A stretch of 64,000 nt of DNA from Alicyclobacillus kakegawensis NBRC 103104 (GTDB lineage: Bacteria; Bacillota; Bacilli; Alicyclobacillales; Alicyclobacillaceae): positions 159,933 to 223,932 of the forward strand of contig NZ_BCRP01000004.1 in NCBI RefSeq assembly GCF_001552655.1. The letters are read 5' to 3'. Shown in pieces: positions 1-9,110 of the stretch. Position 1 is the first letter of the stretch; each line of letters starts with the position of its first letter. Both the position numbers and the translations under genes were made by a program. The notes beneath the pieces are model-generated. The model ran no database searches. It had not been told where the DNA came from and saw nothing but the letters and a program-made list of their open reading frames with translations.

Positions 1-1
1 G

Positions 2-586
2 TTGCTGTTGGCTGTTGTGGGCACTGTGGCTCCCGTTGTCGCTTCGGCCGGGTCACGCCTGCTCGGGGCCTCCTTTATTTGGAATGCATCTATTTACTTA
101 TGGACGATGGCCGCTTCACGCCCTTCTGCAGATGGTGGCGTGCCGATAAGTCTACCAACCCGCCTCGCCTGGTTGGTCAGTTTTGCGTTCGCCTGGCTGC
201 TGGGGGGATGTCTGCTATTCGGGATCCCTCCGCTCTCACTGTTCTCCCTACACCTTTTGTTTCTCGGTTGGATCACGACGCTTGTCTATGGAATTGGATA
301 CAGGCTGTTCCCATTGATCTTGAACAGGCCGTCGCCGCGTCGCTTCATTGCATTGGCCCAACTCCTATGTTCTGTCGTGGGTGCGACGTTGATGGCCATC
401 GCGTTCAGTCCCATGTCACATGGGATAGGGGCACAAACTATGCGAACGACGCTCGCCACTGGGGGAATACTGGCGGCGCTTGGCGCGGTCACATTTTTGC
501 TCCAGTGGCTCCTGCCCTATGGTACACTGGGACAGAAGGGATGGGCCGGGACGCCTGCGACAGCTTTCGGTCCTCGCCGGTCTTGA
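2..586 (+). CDS. C-terminal part of an NnrS/CcoN-like integral membrane protein (5' end outside window)
   Basis: The reading frame is open from the first base, so the gene begins before the window; 194 residues are visible. They form about five hydrophobic segments. The stretch LFLGWITTLVYGIGY resembles the heme-binding helix region of NnrS-type proteins and cbb3 oxidase subunit I relatives, where an HxHxxxLGW motif precedes a GxGY motif. Here LHLLFLGW is seen. A role in heme/copper membrane chemistry is an inference from that resemblance only. The stop codon is 14 bases before the next gene, suggesting co-transcription. Confidence 0.55.
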   Translation: MLLAVVGTVAPVVASAGSRLLGASFIWNASIYLWTMAASRPSADGGVPISLPTRLAWLVSFAFAWLLGGCLLFGIPPLSLFSLHLLFLGWITTLVYGIGYRLFPLILNRPSPRRFIALAQLLCSVVGATLMAIAFSPMSHGIGAQTMRTTLATGGILAALGAVTFLLQWLLPYGTLGQKGWAGTPATAFGPRRS

Positions 587-600
587 GGGGGGAAGCCGCC

Positions 601-2208
601 GTGGAGACGACGATTCTATGCATCTTGCTGGTTGTTGTCATCGTACCGCCGATTGCGTTTGTTGGGTACATGTACGCGCTCTCCAAGAAACCGCAGCATT
701 CGGTGATTCGCGCTCACCCTTATCTGGGGTGGCTGCGCTATTTGCTGGAGAAGCTGGGCCCCGAGTTCCGCCAGTACTGGTTTGACCACGATACCGCCGG
801 CAAGCCGTTTTCGCGGGCGGATTACCTGGGGGTCGTGTTTGCCAGCAAATACCGAACGGATCTCATCAGTTTTGGCGCCAAGCGCGATTACGAACAGCCC
901 GGTTTCTATCTCTCCAACGCGTTGTTTCCGAAGTTGGCCGAGGAACTGCGAGTGGACAACGGCGCTGTGGTGCCGGCACGCAAGTATGAAATCGTCAAGG
1001 AAACCTTGTTCACCCGGCACGAGCGAATGGTCGCCGACAAGGCGCGGAAGTGGTTGTATACGGATGAGGATGCGATAGTGGTCGGCCCGCAGCGGCGTCA
1101 CCCGTGGCGATTGCAAGGCATGTTTGGCGCGTCGGCCACATCCTATGGGGCAGTGGGCGAGCATTACATCCGAAGCACCGGAAACGGCGTGCGGATGGCG
1201 GGCGGATCGTGGATTAACACGGGCGAAGGGGGCGTGGCCCCGGAGCACCTGGAAACGGGGGCCGATGTGATTGCCCAGATTGGCCCGGGCCTGTTTGGGT
1301 ATCGGGACGATGCGGGGAACTTCTCGCTGGCAGAGTTTGTCAAGAAGGCGAACGAGCCCAACATCAAGGCGTTTGAACTGAAGTTTGGGCAAGGGGCGAA
1401 GATTCGCGGCGGACACCTGGAGGGCACCAAGGTCAACGCCAAAATTGCCGCCATCCGCAAGGTGTCGCTCGGCCAGACGGTGAACTCCCCCAATCGCTTT
1501 CCGTTTTTACAGAACGAGGAGCAGGCGTTGCGTTTTGTGCGCACCCTGCAGGTGGAAGGCGGGAAACCGGTTGGCATCAAGATTGTCGTAGGCGATGCCA
1601 AGCGCCTTGTGGCTCTGTTTGAGGCGATGCGGCGGCTGGACATTTATCCAGACTTTATCACCGTTGACGGCGGCGAAGGGGGCTCAGGCGCCACCTTCAA
1701 GGCGATGGCGGACAGCATGGGTCTGCCGCTGTACGCCGCCTTGCTGACGCTGGACGATGTGGCCCGCGAGATGGGCGTGCGCGATAAGTTTGTCGTGTTC
1801 GCTTCGGGCAAGTTGATTACGCCGGACAAAGTCGCTATCGCGCTGGCGTTGGGGGCGGACTGTGTCAATTCGGCCCGCGGCTTCATGATGGCCAACGGCT
1901 GCATCATGGCGTTGCAGTGTCATACGGGCAAGTGTCCGACCGGCGTGACCACGACGGATCCGAAGTACCAGGCGGCGCTGGTGCCGGAGGAAAAACAGTG
2001 GCGGGTGATGAACTACATTCTGCAGATGCGTGAGAGCCTGTTCGCGCTGGCGGCCGCTGCCGGTCTGGAAAGCCCGCGCCAGTTGGGCCGCGAGCATGTG
2101 GTGTACAAGAATGAGTATGGGCGCAGCGTGCGGATCAGCGAATTGTTTCCCTATCCGGCTCCCGGGCAGAAAGCGAAGCCGGTGCCAGACGCGCGGGGAG
2201 CGGTGTGA
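601..2208 (+). CDS. FMN-dependent glutamate-synthase-like oxidoreductase (GltB central/FMN domain family, YerD type)
   Basis: The 535-residue protein begins at GTG 601 behind GGGGGGAA; the longer open frame upstream overlaps the preceding gene and lacks a ribosome binding site. It has an N-terminal transmembrane helix (about residues 3-22), then a TIM-barrel glutamate synthase domain. Visible are KFGQGAKIRGGHL, the FMN-phosphate loop VDGGEGGSGA, and Cys434, Cys440 and Cys445 (C-x5-C-x4-C), which fit the 3Fe-4S cluster of this family. There is no glutaminase domain, so it is not a complete glutamate synthase; ammonia or another partner must supply nitrogen if it makes glutamate at all. Bacillus YerD is the nearest named relative; its substrate is uncertain. 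Confidence 0.88.
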   Translation: METTILCILLVVVIVPPIAFVGYMYALSKKPQHSVIRAHPYLGWLRYLLEKLGPEFRQYWFDHDTAGKPFSRADYLGVVFASKYRTDLISFGAKRDYEQPGFYLSNALFPKLAEELRVDNGAVVPARKYEIVKETLFTRHERMVADKARKWLYTDEDAIVVGPQRRHPWRLQGMFGASATSYGAVGEHYIRSTGNGVRMAGGSWINTGEGGVAPEHLETGADVIAQIGPGLFGYRDDAGNFSLAEFVKKANEPNIKAFELKFGQGAKIRGGHLEGTKVNAKIAAIRKVSLGQTVNSPNRFPFLQNEEQALRFVRTLQVEGGKPVGIKIVVGDAKRLVALFEAMRRLDIYPDFITVDGGEGGSGATFKAMADSMGLPLYAALLTLDDVAREMGVRDKFVVFASGKLITPDKVAIALALGADCVNSARGFMMANGCIMALQCHTGKCPTGVTTTDPKYQAALVPEEKQWRVMNYILQMRESLFALAAAAGLESPRQLGREHVVYKNEYGRSVRISELFPYPAPGQKAKPVPDARGAV

Positions 2209-2232
2209 CGGGAAGGGCAGGAGGATGAGAAG

Positions 2233-3333
2233 ATGGAAAATCGATTCGCGGACCGGCGTCAGCGCCTGTATCGATTGATGCAGGAACAGGGCGTCGAAAC
2301 GGCGGTCGTGGCCTCGGTGCCGAGCATCTATTATCTGACCGGGGTGTGGGTGGTACCGGGCGAACGGGTGCATGCCCTCATTCTGCGGGCGGATGCAGAC
2401 CCCGTTTGGGTGGCGGCGGAAATGTTCAAGCAGGAGACAGAGGGCAGCGGGGTGGACATGCACTATTTCCGGGATGGGGACAACCCGTACGACCGGTTGG
2501 CCGAGGTCATCGGCAGCGGCAAGAGCCTCGTTGTGGACGGAGAGTGGCCGGCCCGCCACCTGCTCGGCCTGGCGTCCGCCCTGCGCCTGGAACGGTTGCC
2601 GGGGAATGCGGATGGGCTCCTGCAGCGCTTGCGCGTCATCAAGGATGACCAAGAGATCCAGGCTCTGGAACAGGCCTCCCAGATGGCGGACCTGGTGGTC
2701 GGGAGACTGGCCGAGCAGTTGCGTCCCGGCATGAGCGAACGGGCGGCGGCCGAGCTGCTGGCTGGTCTGTGGCGGGAAGCGGGCGCCCTGCAGATGTCCT
2801 TTCCGCCCATAATCGCGTCCGGGAAGCAAGGGGCCGCCCCTCATCACGAACCGGACGACACCCCGCTGGCCCGAAACAGCACGGTGATTGTCGACACCGG
2901 AGGCGTTTACGACCACTATTGCAGCGACATCACGCGCACCTTTGTCTTGGGGTGCCCGAGCGAGGAGATGGAGCGGGTTTACAAGGTGGTGTGGGCCGCT
3001 CAGCAGGCGGGCGTGCGGGCCGCCAGGCCTGGACGCACGCTTCACGATGTGGATGCGGCCGTGCGGGAAGTGATCACGGAGGCTGGATACGGAGAATACT
3101 TCACTCACCGCACTGGACATGGGGTGGGGCTGGACATCCACGAGGCACCGTACGTGATGGCGGGCAACACGCAGGTGTTGGAACCGGGCATGGTGATGAG
3201 CGTGGAACCCGGGGTGTACTTGCCGGGGAAGTTTGGGGTGCGCATTGAGGATCTGGTGGTGGTGGAAGAAGGAGGCGCCCGTTCATTGAACCGGGCGGCC
3301 AAGGCCTGGGAGTCGATACGCCTGGACGTATGA
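2233..3333 (+). CDS. M24 family Xaa-Pro aminopeptidase/dipeptidase
   Basis: A 366-residue cytoplasmic metallopeptidase, expected to cleave X-Pro bonds in short peptides. Residues 1-125 form a creatinase-type N-terminal domain and the remainder is the pita-bread catalytic fold. Metal ligands are visible in order: the Asp of VIVDTGG, the Asp of CSDITRTF, the His of HRTGHGVGLDIHE, the Glu of SVEPGVY and the Glu of RIEDLVVV. The start at 2233 follows AGGAGGATGAGAAG. It lies 24 bases after the glutamate-synthase-like gene on the same strand. No signal peptide is seen. The family is clear; preference for di- or longer peptides cannot be read from sequence. Confidence 0.92.
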   Translation: MENRFADRRQRLYRLMQEQGVETAVVASVPSIYYLTGVWVVPGERVHALILRADADPVWVAAEMFKQETEGSGVDMHYFRDGDNPYDRLAEVIGSGKSLVVDGEWPARHLLGLASALRLERLPGNADGLLQRLRVIKDDQEIQALEQASQMADLVVGRLAEQLRPGMSERAAAELLAGLWREAGALQMSFPPIIASGKQGAAPHHEPDDTPLARNSTVIVDTGGVYDHYCSDITRTFVLGCPSEEMERVYKVVWAAQQAGVRAARPGRTLHDVDAAVREVITEAGYGEYFTHRTGHGVGLDIHEAPYVMAGNTQVLEPGMVMSVEPGVYLPGKFGVRIEDLVVVEEGGARSLNRAAKAWESIRLDV

Positions 3334-3443
3334 GCGCGGGGATGGACTTCGGCGCCGTAATTGCGCCGTAATGGACACGAAACAGGGAATGATGAGTGGC
3401 AGAACAGACAAGCCGAACCGGTGCCGCGAAAATCGCCGCCGGT

Positions 3444-3755
3444 TTATTCTGTGTCCTTTTCCAACATGGCGATGGGGACCGCGATTTCGGCGCCATCGGA
3501 CATGCGGGTGCCCCATGCCATGACGCCTTTCACTTTTGACACAGTCAGTTGGTCGTACTCCTCGGCCAGTCGGTAGGTTTCTCCGATGGCAATGCGGGTG
3601 TCTTGCTGAATGAGGTACGATTTGGCCAAGTACCACTTTTTCATCAGGACCTCGTATTCGCTCCAGTTTTCTGTGTCGTAAGCGCGCTGCCCCTTTTGTT
3701 GCAACTCCTTCATCTCACGCTGCAGCTGTTCCGGCGTCATGTCGCTGTACAGCAC
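3444..3755 (-). CDS. yfhH: YfhH family protein (DUF1811)
   Basis: A 103-residue soluble protein. The helical N-terminus (MTPEQLQREMKELQQKGQ) and the C-terminal small beta domain containing VKGVMAWG match the Bacillus YfhH/DUF1811 family, whose function is unknown. The start is GTG 3755, preceded by GAGGAGGGAAACGGC. A TATAAT -10 element lies 29 bases upstream at 3784-3789, so it is probably transcribed alone. It faces the M24 peptidase gene; the 110-base gap holds a GC-rich inverted repeat (CGGCGC/GCGCCG) without a T-run. Confidence 0.85.
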   Translation of the reverse strand: MLYSDMTPEQLQREMKELQQKGQRAYDTENWSEYEVLMKKWYLAKSYLIQQDTRIAIGETYRLAEEYDQLTVSKVKGVMAWGTRMSDGAEIAVPIAMLEKDTE

Positions 3756-3783
3756 GCCGTTTCCCTCCTCTTCTTGTACCCTG

Positions 3784-3789
3784 ATTATA
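3784..3789 (-). promoter_or_regulatory. -10 promoter element for yfhH
   Basis: The minus strand reads TATAAT here, 29 bases before the GTG start of yfhH. The -35 region is poor (nearest candidate GTCTAC), so only the -10 is well supported. Confidence 0.5.
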
Positions 3790-3857
3790 CCGTATGCAGG
3801 GATGGCGTAGACGGGGCTCTGGGAGACCTGGAACCTGGCGGGGAATGTGGGGGTGTC

Positions 3858-4319
3858 TCATTCAGCTGCGGTCAGTGTCACCTGCAGGTAGGGGACCTCT
3901 CCTATGACCAGCGTCTTGACGTGGAATCGGTATGCCTTGTCGTCGATGGTGATGGTCCGCCCGTCAATGATGGACGGGATGAAAGCCGGCGTTTCAACGA
4001 GCGGATCCAGCGGCAGGCCGACCAAAAACGCCAGTCGTTGTTTCACGTATTCTGCCGCCCTGATTTTTTGCAGTTCAGTCACGTCGCTGGGCGCCTGCAC
4101 GATTTCGACGCTGAACTTTTGAATCGTCGGTTTTTGCACGGGCCTTTCCGCTTGGTCTTTGAGGTGCTGGATCTGCGCGTTGAGTTCTTCGATGGTTGTC
4201 TCCGATTTCTGCAGCTCGGTGGAGAGGGTGTCGATGCGTGACCCCAGCACGCACAGCATGGCCACAGCTCCCACCAGTGCCCCCAGGGTGAGGAGCGTGG
4301 CGGCAAATCGCAGCTTCAT
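3858..4319 (-). CDS. ytrI: Sporulation protein YtrI
   Basis: The 153-residue protein starts at ATG 4319, overlapping the stop of ytrH in an ATGA arrangement. It has one N-terminal transmembrane helix (about residues 5-25), a coiled coil (about 30-60, STELQKSETTIEELNAQ) and a C-terminal beta-rich domain. This architecture and the tight pairing with ytrH match the Bacillus ytrH-ytrI operon, which is transcribed in the mother cell and needed for efficient sporulation. A membrane role in the mother cell or forespore envelope is inferred. The open frame continues upstream through ytrH but only the ATGA start is coupled and makes family sense. Confidence 0.8.
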   Translation of the reverse strand: MKLRFAATLLTLGALVGAVAMLCVLGSRIDTLSTELQKSETTIEELNAQIQHLKDQAERPVQKPTIQKFSVEIVQAPSDVTELQKIRAAEYVKQRLAFLVGLPLDPLVETPAFIPSIIDGRTITIDDKAYRFHVKTLVIGEVPYLQVTLTAAE

Positions 4320-4660
4320 TTGGGGAACTCGCTCCCGTGCGCGCCGTAGAGGGTCTGAATCAGCCAATAGCCGACCTGGCAGCCGAAAAAGGCGGCGGAC
4401 AGGTAGGTGAATTGTTTGCCCAGCACATGGAGATTGGCGTTCAGGACACCCGTCTCGATGGCGCGCAGCGTGTCCATTGTGCCGCCCAAGGTGCTGACCA
4501 TCGCCCAAATTTTGAGCCGGTCTGCGAGCTGCAGCATGTACCCCATAGGAGCGGGCCAGTGAATGAGGACCGCTGCCACACCGCCAAGCAGGGAGCCGCC
4601 GAGAACCATGCCCATCGCGATAAAGAAGTAGGCGAACAGGTTGCCGAGAAAGCCGATCAA
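4316..4660 (-). CDS. ytrH: Sporulation membrane protein YtrH
   Basis: A 114-residue, multi-pass membrane protein. FIAMGMVLGGSLLGGV and LADRLKIWAMVSTLGGTMD are diagnostic of the YtrH family. TTG 4660 was chosen because TTGGAGG sits 8 bases upstream and the resulting length equals that of Bacillus YtrH (about 113 residues); an upstream TTG at 4699 has no ribosome binding site. It is the first gene of the ytrH-ytrI pair and divergent from the SNF2 helicase gene. Its presence supports an endospore-forming host. Confidence 0.87.
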   Translation of the reverse strand: MIGFLGNLFAYFFIAMGMVLGGSLLGGVAAVLIHWPAPMGYMLQLADRLKIWAMVSTLGGTMDTLRAIETGVLNANLHVLGKQFTYLSAAFFGCQVGYWLIQTLYGAHGSEFPK

Positions 4661-4781
4661 TCGTCTCGCCTCCAAAAACGGGTTTGCCGCTGCTGCCAAT
4701 CGAGACAGGTCCGTCGCTTGTATTCAAACATACGGGACAAGGAAGGCGAATATGCGGTCGGTACCATCCTTGCCCGAGTGA

Positions 4782-4787
4782 TATAAT
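4782..4787 (+). promoter_or_regulatory. -10 promoter element for the SNF2/SWIM operon
   Basis: TATAAT lies 21 bases before the ATG at 4809. No convincing TTGACA-like -35 is seen at 16-18 bases spacing. Confidence 0.45.
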
Positions 4788-4808
4788 GACGGAATAGGGT
4801 TTGACTGC

Positions 4809-7800
4809 ATGGAGGCGGACAACACGGTGGAGGACAGCCACATCAACGGGACATCTGAGCTTGTGGGAGTGGGGAATATCCGTCGCTGGCAGGATGGACA
4901 GGGCGATGTGCCGGTTAACGGGGTGTTTCTCGCGCAGGATCCATGGACACAGATGGGCACCGGGTTCCTCTGGCTGGATGGGGGTTCTGCCGCGCAATTG
5001 GAGGAACTGGCCTTGCTGTTGGGTGTGGCGAGCCGACCGCAACCTGGGCCGTTTCAGGCTGCTCCTGCACTGGCCCTGCCCGGACGGGAGTTTGCACGGC
5101 TGCTGAGCGACGAGGAAATGTGGCGGCAGGCCGTTGTCGGCCCGGAGTTGGCCGTGCATTTGCGCCTGGCGCGATTGGCCCGGATCTTGGTACAGCGCGC
5201 GGATGTACTGCCGTTTGCCGCTTTATGCGATTGGGGCTGGAGGCAGGTGCTGCGGATGCCTGCACGGCTGGCGCAGGAAGACGGCGTTTTTGTCCGCCAC
5301 GACGAAGGCCCCGCCGGCTGGTACGCGGGCATGCTGATCCCGGCCTGGCGTGTGGGAGCTGGATCTGCGCTATACCGGGCATACCTCGGCCAGGCCGCCG
5401 ATTTGCCGAGGCTGGCCGGAAACGAGCACGCGCTGGGGGCATGGCTGTGGGTGTGCACGGACTGGTTGGGACGCCGCTCGCTTGTCGACTCGCCCCGGGT
5501 GAACGAGGTGTCCGCTCGCCAGCCGTTTCAAATCCGGTACCGCGGTGAAGAAGAGCTGTTGGCCAATTGGCGCCGCAGTTTAACCGATACAAGCCTGCAG
5601 GGCCCGTTGCCCGGGTTTGTGGCTGATCACTGGCTGATGATGCGGATGTTGGCATTGGAGCTGCGCGACTCTGGGTGGGGGGACGCGCTGTTCGACACTA
5701 CGGGGGAGGCGGATTGGCAGGTCGGTTTTGAACTCATCCCTCCCATACAGGACGAGAGCGGGACGTGGACACTGCGCGCTCTGCTCGTGCATCGATGGTT
5801 TGCTTGGCGCGCGCCGCTCGCAGAGTGGTGGCAGCAACCAGAGCGGGGACGATGGCGGATTGGCCATGCGGTGCTCCGCGAGCCGGACCGTTGGTTTCTG
5901 CCGGAGCTGGCCAGGGCGGCTGAGGTGTGTCCGGCTGTGGCGCGCCTGCTCGTTCAGCCTGCGCCTGCACAGACCGCGGTGGACGCGGGAGAGGTCATGG
6001 AGTTGGTGAATCAGCATGTTCCCCGTTTGCTGGAGGCCGGATTCGCCGTGTTCACCCCGAGGTGGGAACACGTCGACCTGCGGGATGTCCGCATCCGCGT
6101 CTGGGTGCAAAGGGTAAACCGCCGGCGGCCGGCGGGCAGGAGAAGCGCCGCGATGGATTCGTGGTTTGATGTGGACAGGTTGATTGAGTTCGACTGGTCT
6201 GTGGCGGTTGGCGACGAGGAACTGTCCAGCGAACAGTTTGAGGCGCTCGTGCGTGAACAGCAGCCGTATGTACAATCGGGGGGGACATGGAAACGAGTCC
6301 CCGTGGAGGCCATTCTAGAAAGAATCCAGGATTTCACGAAAGGGGTGCGTGCGGGAACCTCAGTCTGGGATTTGGCCAGATCGGTGTTGCAGGCGGACGA
6401 CACCGACGTGCCTGTGGAGGTTTCCTTTTCCGCCGAAGCGGCTCCCGCGCAGCAGTTCCTCAGGTCCTTGGCAGAAGCGAAAGCCCCACCGCCGCGCCCG
6501 TTGCCGAACGGGTTTCGGGGCGAGTTGCGGGATTATCAGAAGCACGGGGTGTTCTGGCTCTTGCAACTGCGCGATTTGGGCATCGGCGGGTGCCTGGCGG
6601 ATGACATGGGGCTTGGCAAAACCATTCAGGTACTGTCGTTTCTGCTCAGCCTCAAGGAGCAGGGACAGGCGCGGGGACCGCACCTTTTAATCTGCCCGAC
6701 CTCCCTTTTGTCCAATTGGCGAGCCGAAATGCAGCGGTTCACGCCGGACCTGAAGCTTTACATTCACCATGGGGCTGCCCGCCACGGGTTGGACGAAGCG
6801 GGACGCACAACCCTGTCCAGAGCGGTGGCCACGGTCGACGTGGTGCTGACGACGTTTGCCACGCTTGTCCGCGACGCCGAAGAATTGGCACAGGTGGCGT
6901 GGGATACGGTGGTCGCCGACGAAGCTCAGAACATTAAGAATGTGGACACAAAACAGGCAGCCGCCGTGCGCAAGCTCAAGGCGCGGCAACGGATTGCCTT
7001 GACGGGGACGCCGGTGGAGAACCGGCTCGTCGAACTGTGGGCCATCATGGACTTCGTGAACCCGGGGTATCTGGGGGGAGAGTCCTGGTTTCGGCGGCAT
7101 TTTTCCGGCCCTGTCACCGCTCATCCCCAGGGGCCACAGGCTCGCCGCCTTAAGCGCTTGCTGACGCCGGTTCTGTTGCGGCGCCGCAAAACCGATCCGT
7201 CCATACAAGCGGAACTCCCGGAGAAATGGGAGGTGCGCGACACGGCCGGGCTGAAGTCGGAGCAGGCGGCGTTGTACCAGTCGATTGTCGACGATTTGTG
7301 GCAGCGCCTGCCCCATTCGAGATCGGACATGTCGCGCAGGGGGCGGATTCTGGCCGCTTTGACGCGCTTGAAGCAGGTGTGCGACCACCCTTGCCTGGTT
7401 GCCGGCGGCCGCGGGGATGTGGACAGGTCCGGGAAGCTGTCGCTGCTTCTGGACTTGGTGGCAGAGGTGGTTGAACAAGGGGAGGCGGGGCTCATCTTCA
7501 CACAGTTTCGTGAGATGGGCGAAATCATTTGCGATGTCCTTGCTGAGAGGTTTGGCTGGAGACCGGGATATCTGCACGGCGGGCTGCGCCCCGGTGAGCG
7601 CGGTGAATTGGTGGCCCGTTTCCAGGCGGGATCCCCAGCGCCGCCTATCCTCGTCCTGTCGTTGAAGGCCGGAGGGGTTGGGCTCAACCTGACACGGGCC
7701 AACCACGTGTTCCACTTCGACCGCTGGTGGAATCCGGCTGTCGAAGACCAGGCGACGGACAGGGCGTTTCGCATCGGGCAGACGCGGGATGTGCAGGTGC

Positions 7801-7979
7801 ACAAGCTGGTTTGCTCGGGCACGCTGGAGGAGCGTATCGACGAACTGATTGCGGCCAAGCGGCATTTGTCAGCCGCTGTGGTCGGGGAGTCCGAGGGGTG
7901 GATTACGGAACTGGCCGACGCGGATTTGCAGGCCCTGTTCCGCTTGGACGTGGAGTCGGCGTTGGAGGAGGATGGTTGA
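4809..7979 (+). CDS. SNF2-family DEAD/DEAH-type helicase (YwqA-like)
   Basis: A 1056-residue SF2 ATPase, expected to translocate on DNA or remodel DNA-protein complexes. Residues 1 to about 550 carry the SNF2-associated N-terminal region. Motif I is DDMGLGKT at 598-605, motif II is DEAQ at 704-707, motif III is ALTGTPVENRL, and the helicase C domain includes LIFTQF, LSLKAGGVGLNLT and ATDRAFRIGQ. ATG 4809 is used; GTG 4827, 11 bases after GGAGG, is an alternative. The stop overlaps the start of the SWIM-domain gene by one base, as in Bacillus ywqA-ywqB, so the two are co-translated and probably act together. The substrate is unknown. Confidence 0.92.
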   Translation: MEADNTVEDSHINGTSELVGVGNIRRWQDGQGDVPVNGVFLAQDPWTQMGTGFLWLDGGSAAQLEELALLLGVASRPQPGPFQAAPALALPGREFARLLSDEEMWRQAVVGPELAVHLRLARLARILVQRADVLPFAALCDWGWRQVLRMPARLAQEDGVFVRHDEGPAGWYAGMLIPAWRVGAGSALYRAYLGQAADLPRLAGNEHALGAWLWVCTDWLGRRSLVDSPRVNEVSARQPFQIRYRGEEELLANWRRSLTDTSLQGPLPGFVADHWLMMRMLALELRDSGWGDALFDTTGEADWQVGFELIPPIQDESGTWTLRALLVHRWFAWRAPLAEWWQQPERGRWRIGHAVLREPDRWFLPELARAAEVCPAVARLLVQPAPAQTAVDAGEVMELVNQHVPRLLEAGFAVFTPRWEHVDLRDVRIRVWVQRVNRRRPAGRRSAAMDSWFDVDRLIEFDWSVAVGDEELSSEQFEALVREQQPYVQSGGTWKRVPVEAILERIQDFTKGVRAGTSVWDLARSVLQADDTDVPVEVSFSAEAAPAQQFLRSLAEAKAPPPRPLPNGFRGELRDYQKHGVFWLLQLRDLGIGGCLADDMGLGKTIQVLSFLLSLKEQGQARGPHLLICPTSLLSNWRAEMQRFTPDLKLYIHHGAARHGLDEAGRTTLSRAVATVDVVLTTFATLVRDAEELAQVAWDTVVADEAQNIKNVDTKQAAAVRKLKARQRIALTGTPVENRLVELWAIMDFVNPGYLGGESWFRRHFSGPVTAHPQGPQARRLKRLLTPVLLRRRKTDPSIQAELPEKWEVRDTAGLKSEQAALYQSIVDDLWQRLPHSRSDMSRRGRILAALTRLKQVCDHPCLVAGGRGDVDRSGKLSLLLDLVAEVVEQGEAGLIFTQFREMGEIICDVLAERFGWRPGYLHGGLRPGERGELVARFQAGSPAPPILVLSLKAGGVGLNLTRANHVFHFDRWWNPAVEDQATDRAFRIGQTRDVQVHKLVCSGTLEERIDELIAAKRHLSAAVVGESEGWITELADADLQALFRLDVESALEEDG

Positions 7980-8743
7980 TGGTGAACAGAAGCAGTCCGC
8001 CGGAGAAAGAGCCCCAGCCGGCAGGCGCCGCTGTGCGCTTTGATGAGACGTGTTGGCAGCCTGTGTGGGCCGTTGCGGACAAAGCGGTGTTGCGCAGGGC
8101 CAAGGCTTTGGCGGTGGACGGGGTGCTGGATTGGCGCTACGAGCCTGGGATGGTGGCGGCCAGAGTACGTGGATACGGGCCAATCCCCGAATACGAGGTC
8201 CGCTTTCCGCTGGTCGATAATTGGCAGCCTCATGCCGAGCGGGTGGCGGACTGGTTTTCCCGCCATCCGGACTGGCTCGCGGGACTGATGGCTGGCAATC
8301 TGCCGTTTGTGTTCTTGCAGCGCCTGCACAGCGCAGGCATGGCGTTATGGCCGGATGATGCATACGTGGCGCGGTTTCGCGCTGGCGCCAGCTGCACCTG
8401 CCGGGGCTCCTCTTCGTGCGCACACGTCTTGGCGGCTGCACTGGCCTGGGTCCGGGAATTGGCGGAGGAGCCGGTGGAATTGTTGGCCTCGGTCGGATTG
8501 GATGTTGGACGCACGCTGGATGAGGTGCACCGGCTGACCTACGAGCGACTCTCCGGGTCCGGGGCAGTGGACGCAGGAATCCAAGACTCCGCGCAGGCCG
8601 TGGCCCGGCCATGGCAGCCGTGGCCCGAGGAGGAACGCGTACAGGTGAGCGGCGACGAATCGGGATGCAGACGGACTGAGGACTCTGTCATGCTGTCGCG
8701 CAACTTGTCCCTGTATCTGCGTACACCCTGGGGCCCGGTGTGA
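7979..8743 (+). CDS. SWIM zinc-finger protein (YwqB-like)
   Basis: A 254-residue protein starting at ATG 7979 (TGATG overlap with the helicase stop; GGAGGAGG seven bases upstream). The SWIM motif CTCRGSSSCAH (CxC-x5-CxH) lies near residues 138-148 and is expected to bind zinc and DNA or protein. The C-terminal third is low in recognisable motifs. Pairing with a SNF2 helicase is conserved in Bacillales and suggests that the SWIM protein recruits or modulates the helicase; this is inference. Confidence 0.85.
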   Translation: MVNRSSPPEKEPQPAGAAVRFDETCWQPVWAVADKAVLRRAKALAVDGVLDWRYEPGMVAARVRGYGPIPEYEVRFPLVDNWQPHAERVADWFSRHPDWLAGLMAGNLPFVFLQRLHSAGMALWPDDAYVARFRAGASCTCRGSSSCAHVLAAALAWVRELAEEPVELLASVGLDVGRTLDEVHRLTYERLSGSGAVDAGIQDSAQAVARPWQPWPEEERVQVSGDESGCRRTEDSVMLSRNLSLYLRTPWGPV

Positions 8744-8757
8744 TGCCGTGGCCGGTT

Positions 8758-8904
8758 TCACATCGCGTGCGGGGGATGGGTTGCATCGTCCGAGTCGGAA
8801 GTGTCCGTGCTGTGTTCGGCGGATTCAGCGGTGAGTGTTTGTCGGGCAAACAAGCCGAGCAGACCGCCGAGAAAGACGACCGTGACAATCAGGCCAACGC
8901 CCAC
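8758..8904 (-). CDS. Small single-pass membrane protein, 48 residues
   Basis: GTG 8904 follows AAAGGGG with 8-base spacing. The peptide has a strong hydrophobic helix at residues 2-20 (VGLIVTVVFLGGLLGLF), a positively charged Arg after it and an acidic Ser/Asp-rich tail (DTSDSDD) ending near residue 42, typical of a small type-I-like membrane peptide. The stop lies 14 bases beyond the SWIM gene's stop, in convergent orientation. Family unknown. Support is the ribosome binding site plus coherent topology; without homologues it could be chance. Confidence 0.5.
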   Translation of the reverse strand: MGVGLIVTVVFLGGLLGLFARQTLTAESAEHSTDTSDSDDATHPPHAM

Positions 8905-9110
8905 AAGTGACACCCCTTTGCAGCGGTTCAGCCGGGCGCAGTGGAGAACGGATCGCCGAGCTGGCTGGTGGAGTTTTATTCCTCATATGTATAGACGGGA
9001 GACGAGGCTGGTTTGTTGCAGGCAATAGCCAAATCGAGATGAATTTGTTGGGCCGACTGAGGACTTATGGCTTCAGACGGGGAGCGGAGAGCGGAAATGG
9101 AGGGTGGTGC

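Noticed and set aside
3344..3376. GC-rich inverted repeat after the M24 peptidase as a terminator
   Set aside because: CGGCGC/GCGCCG can pair, but there is no T-run and the stem is only six bases.
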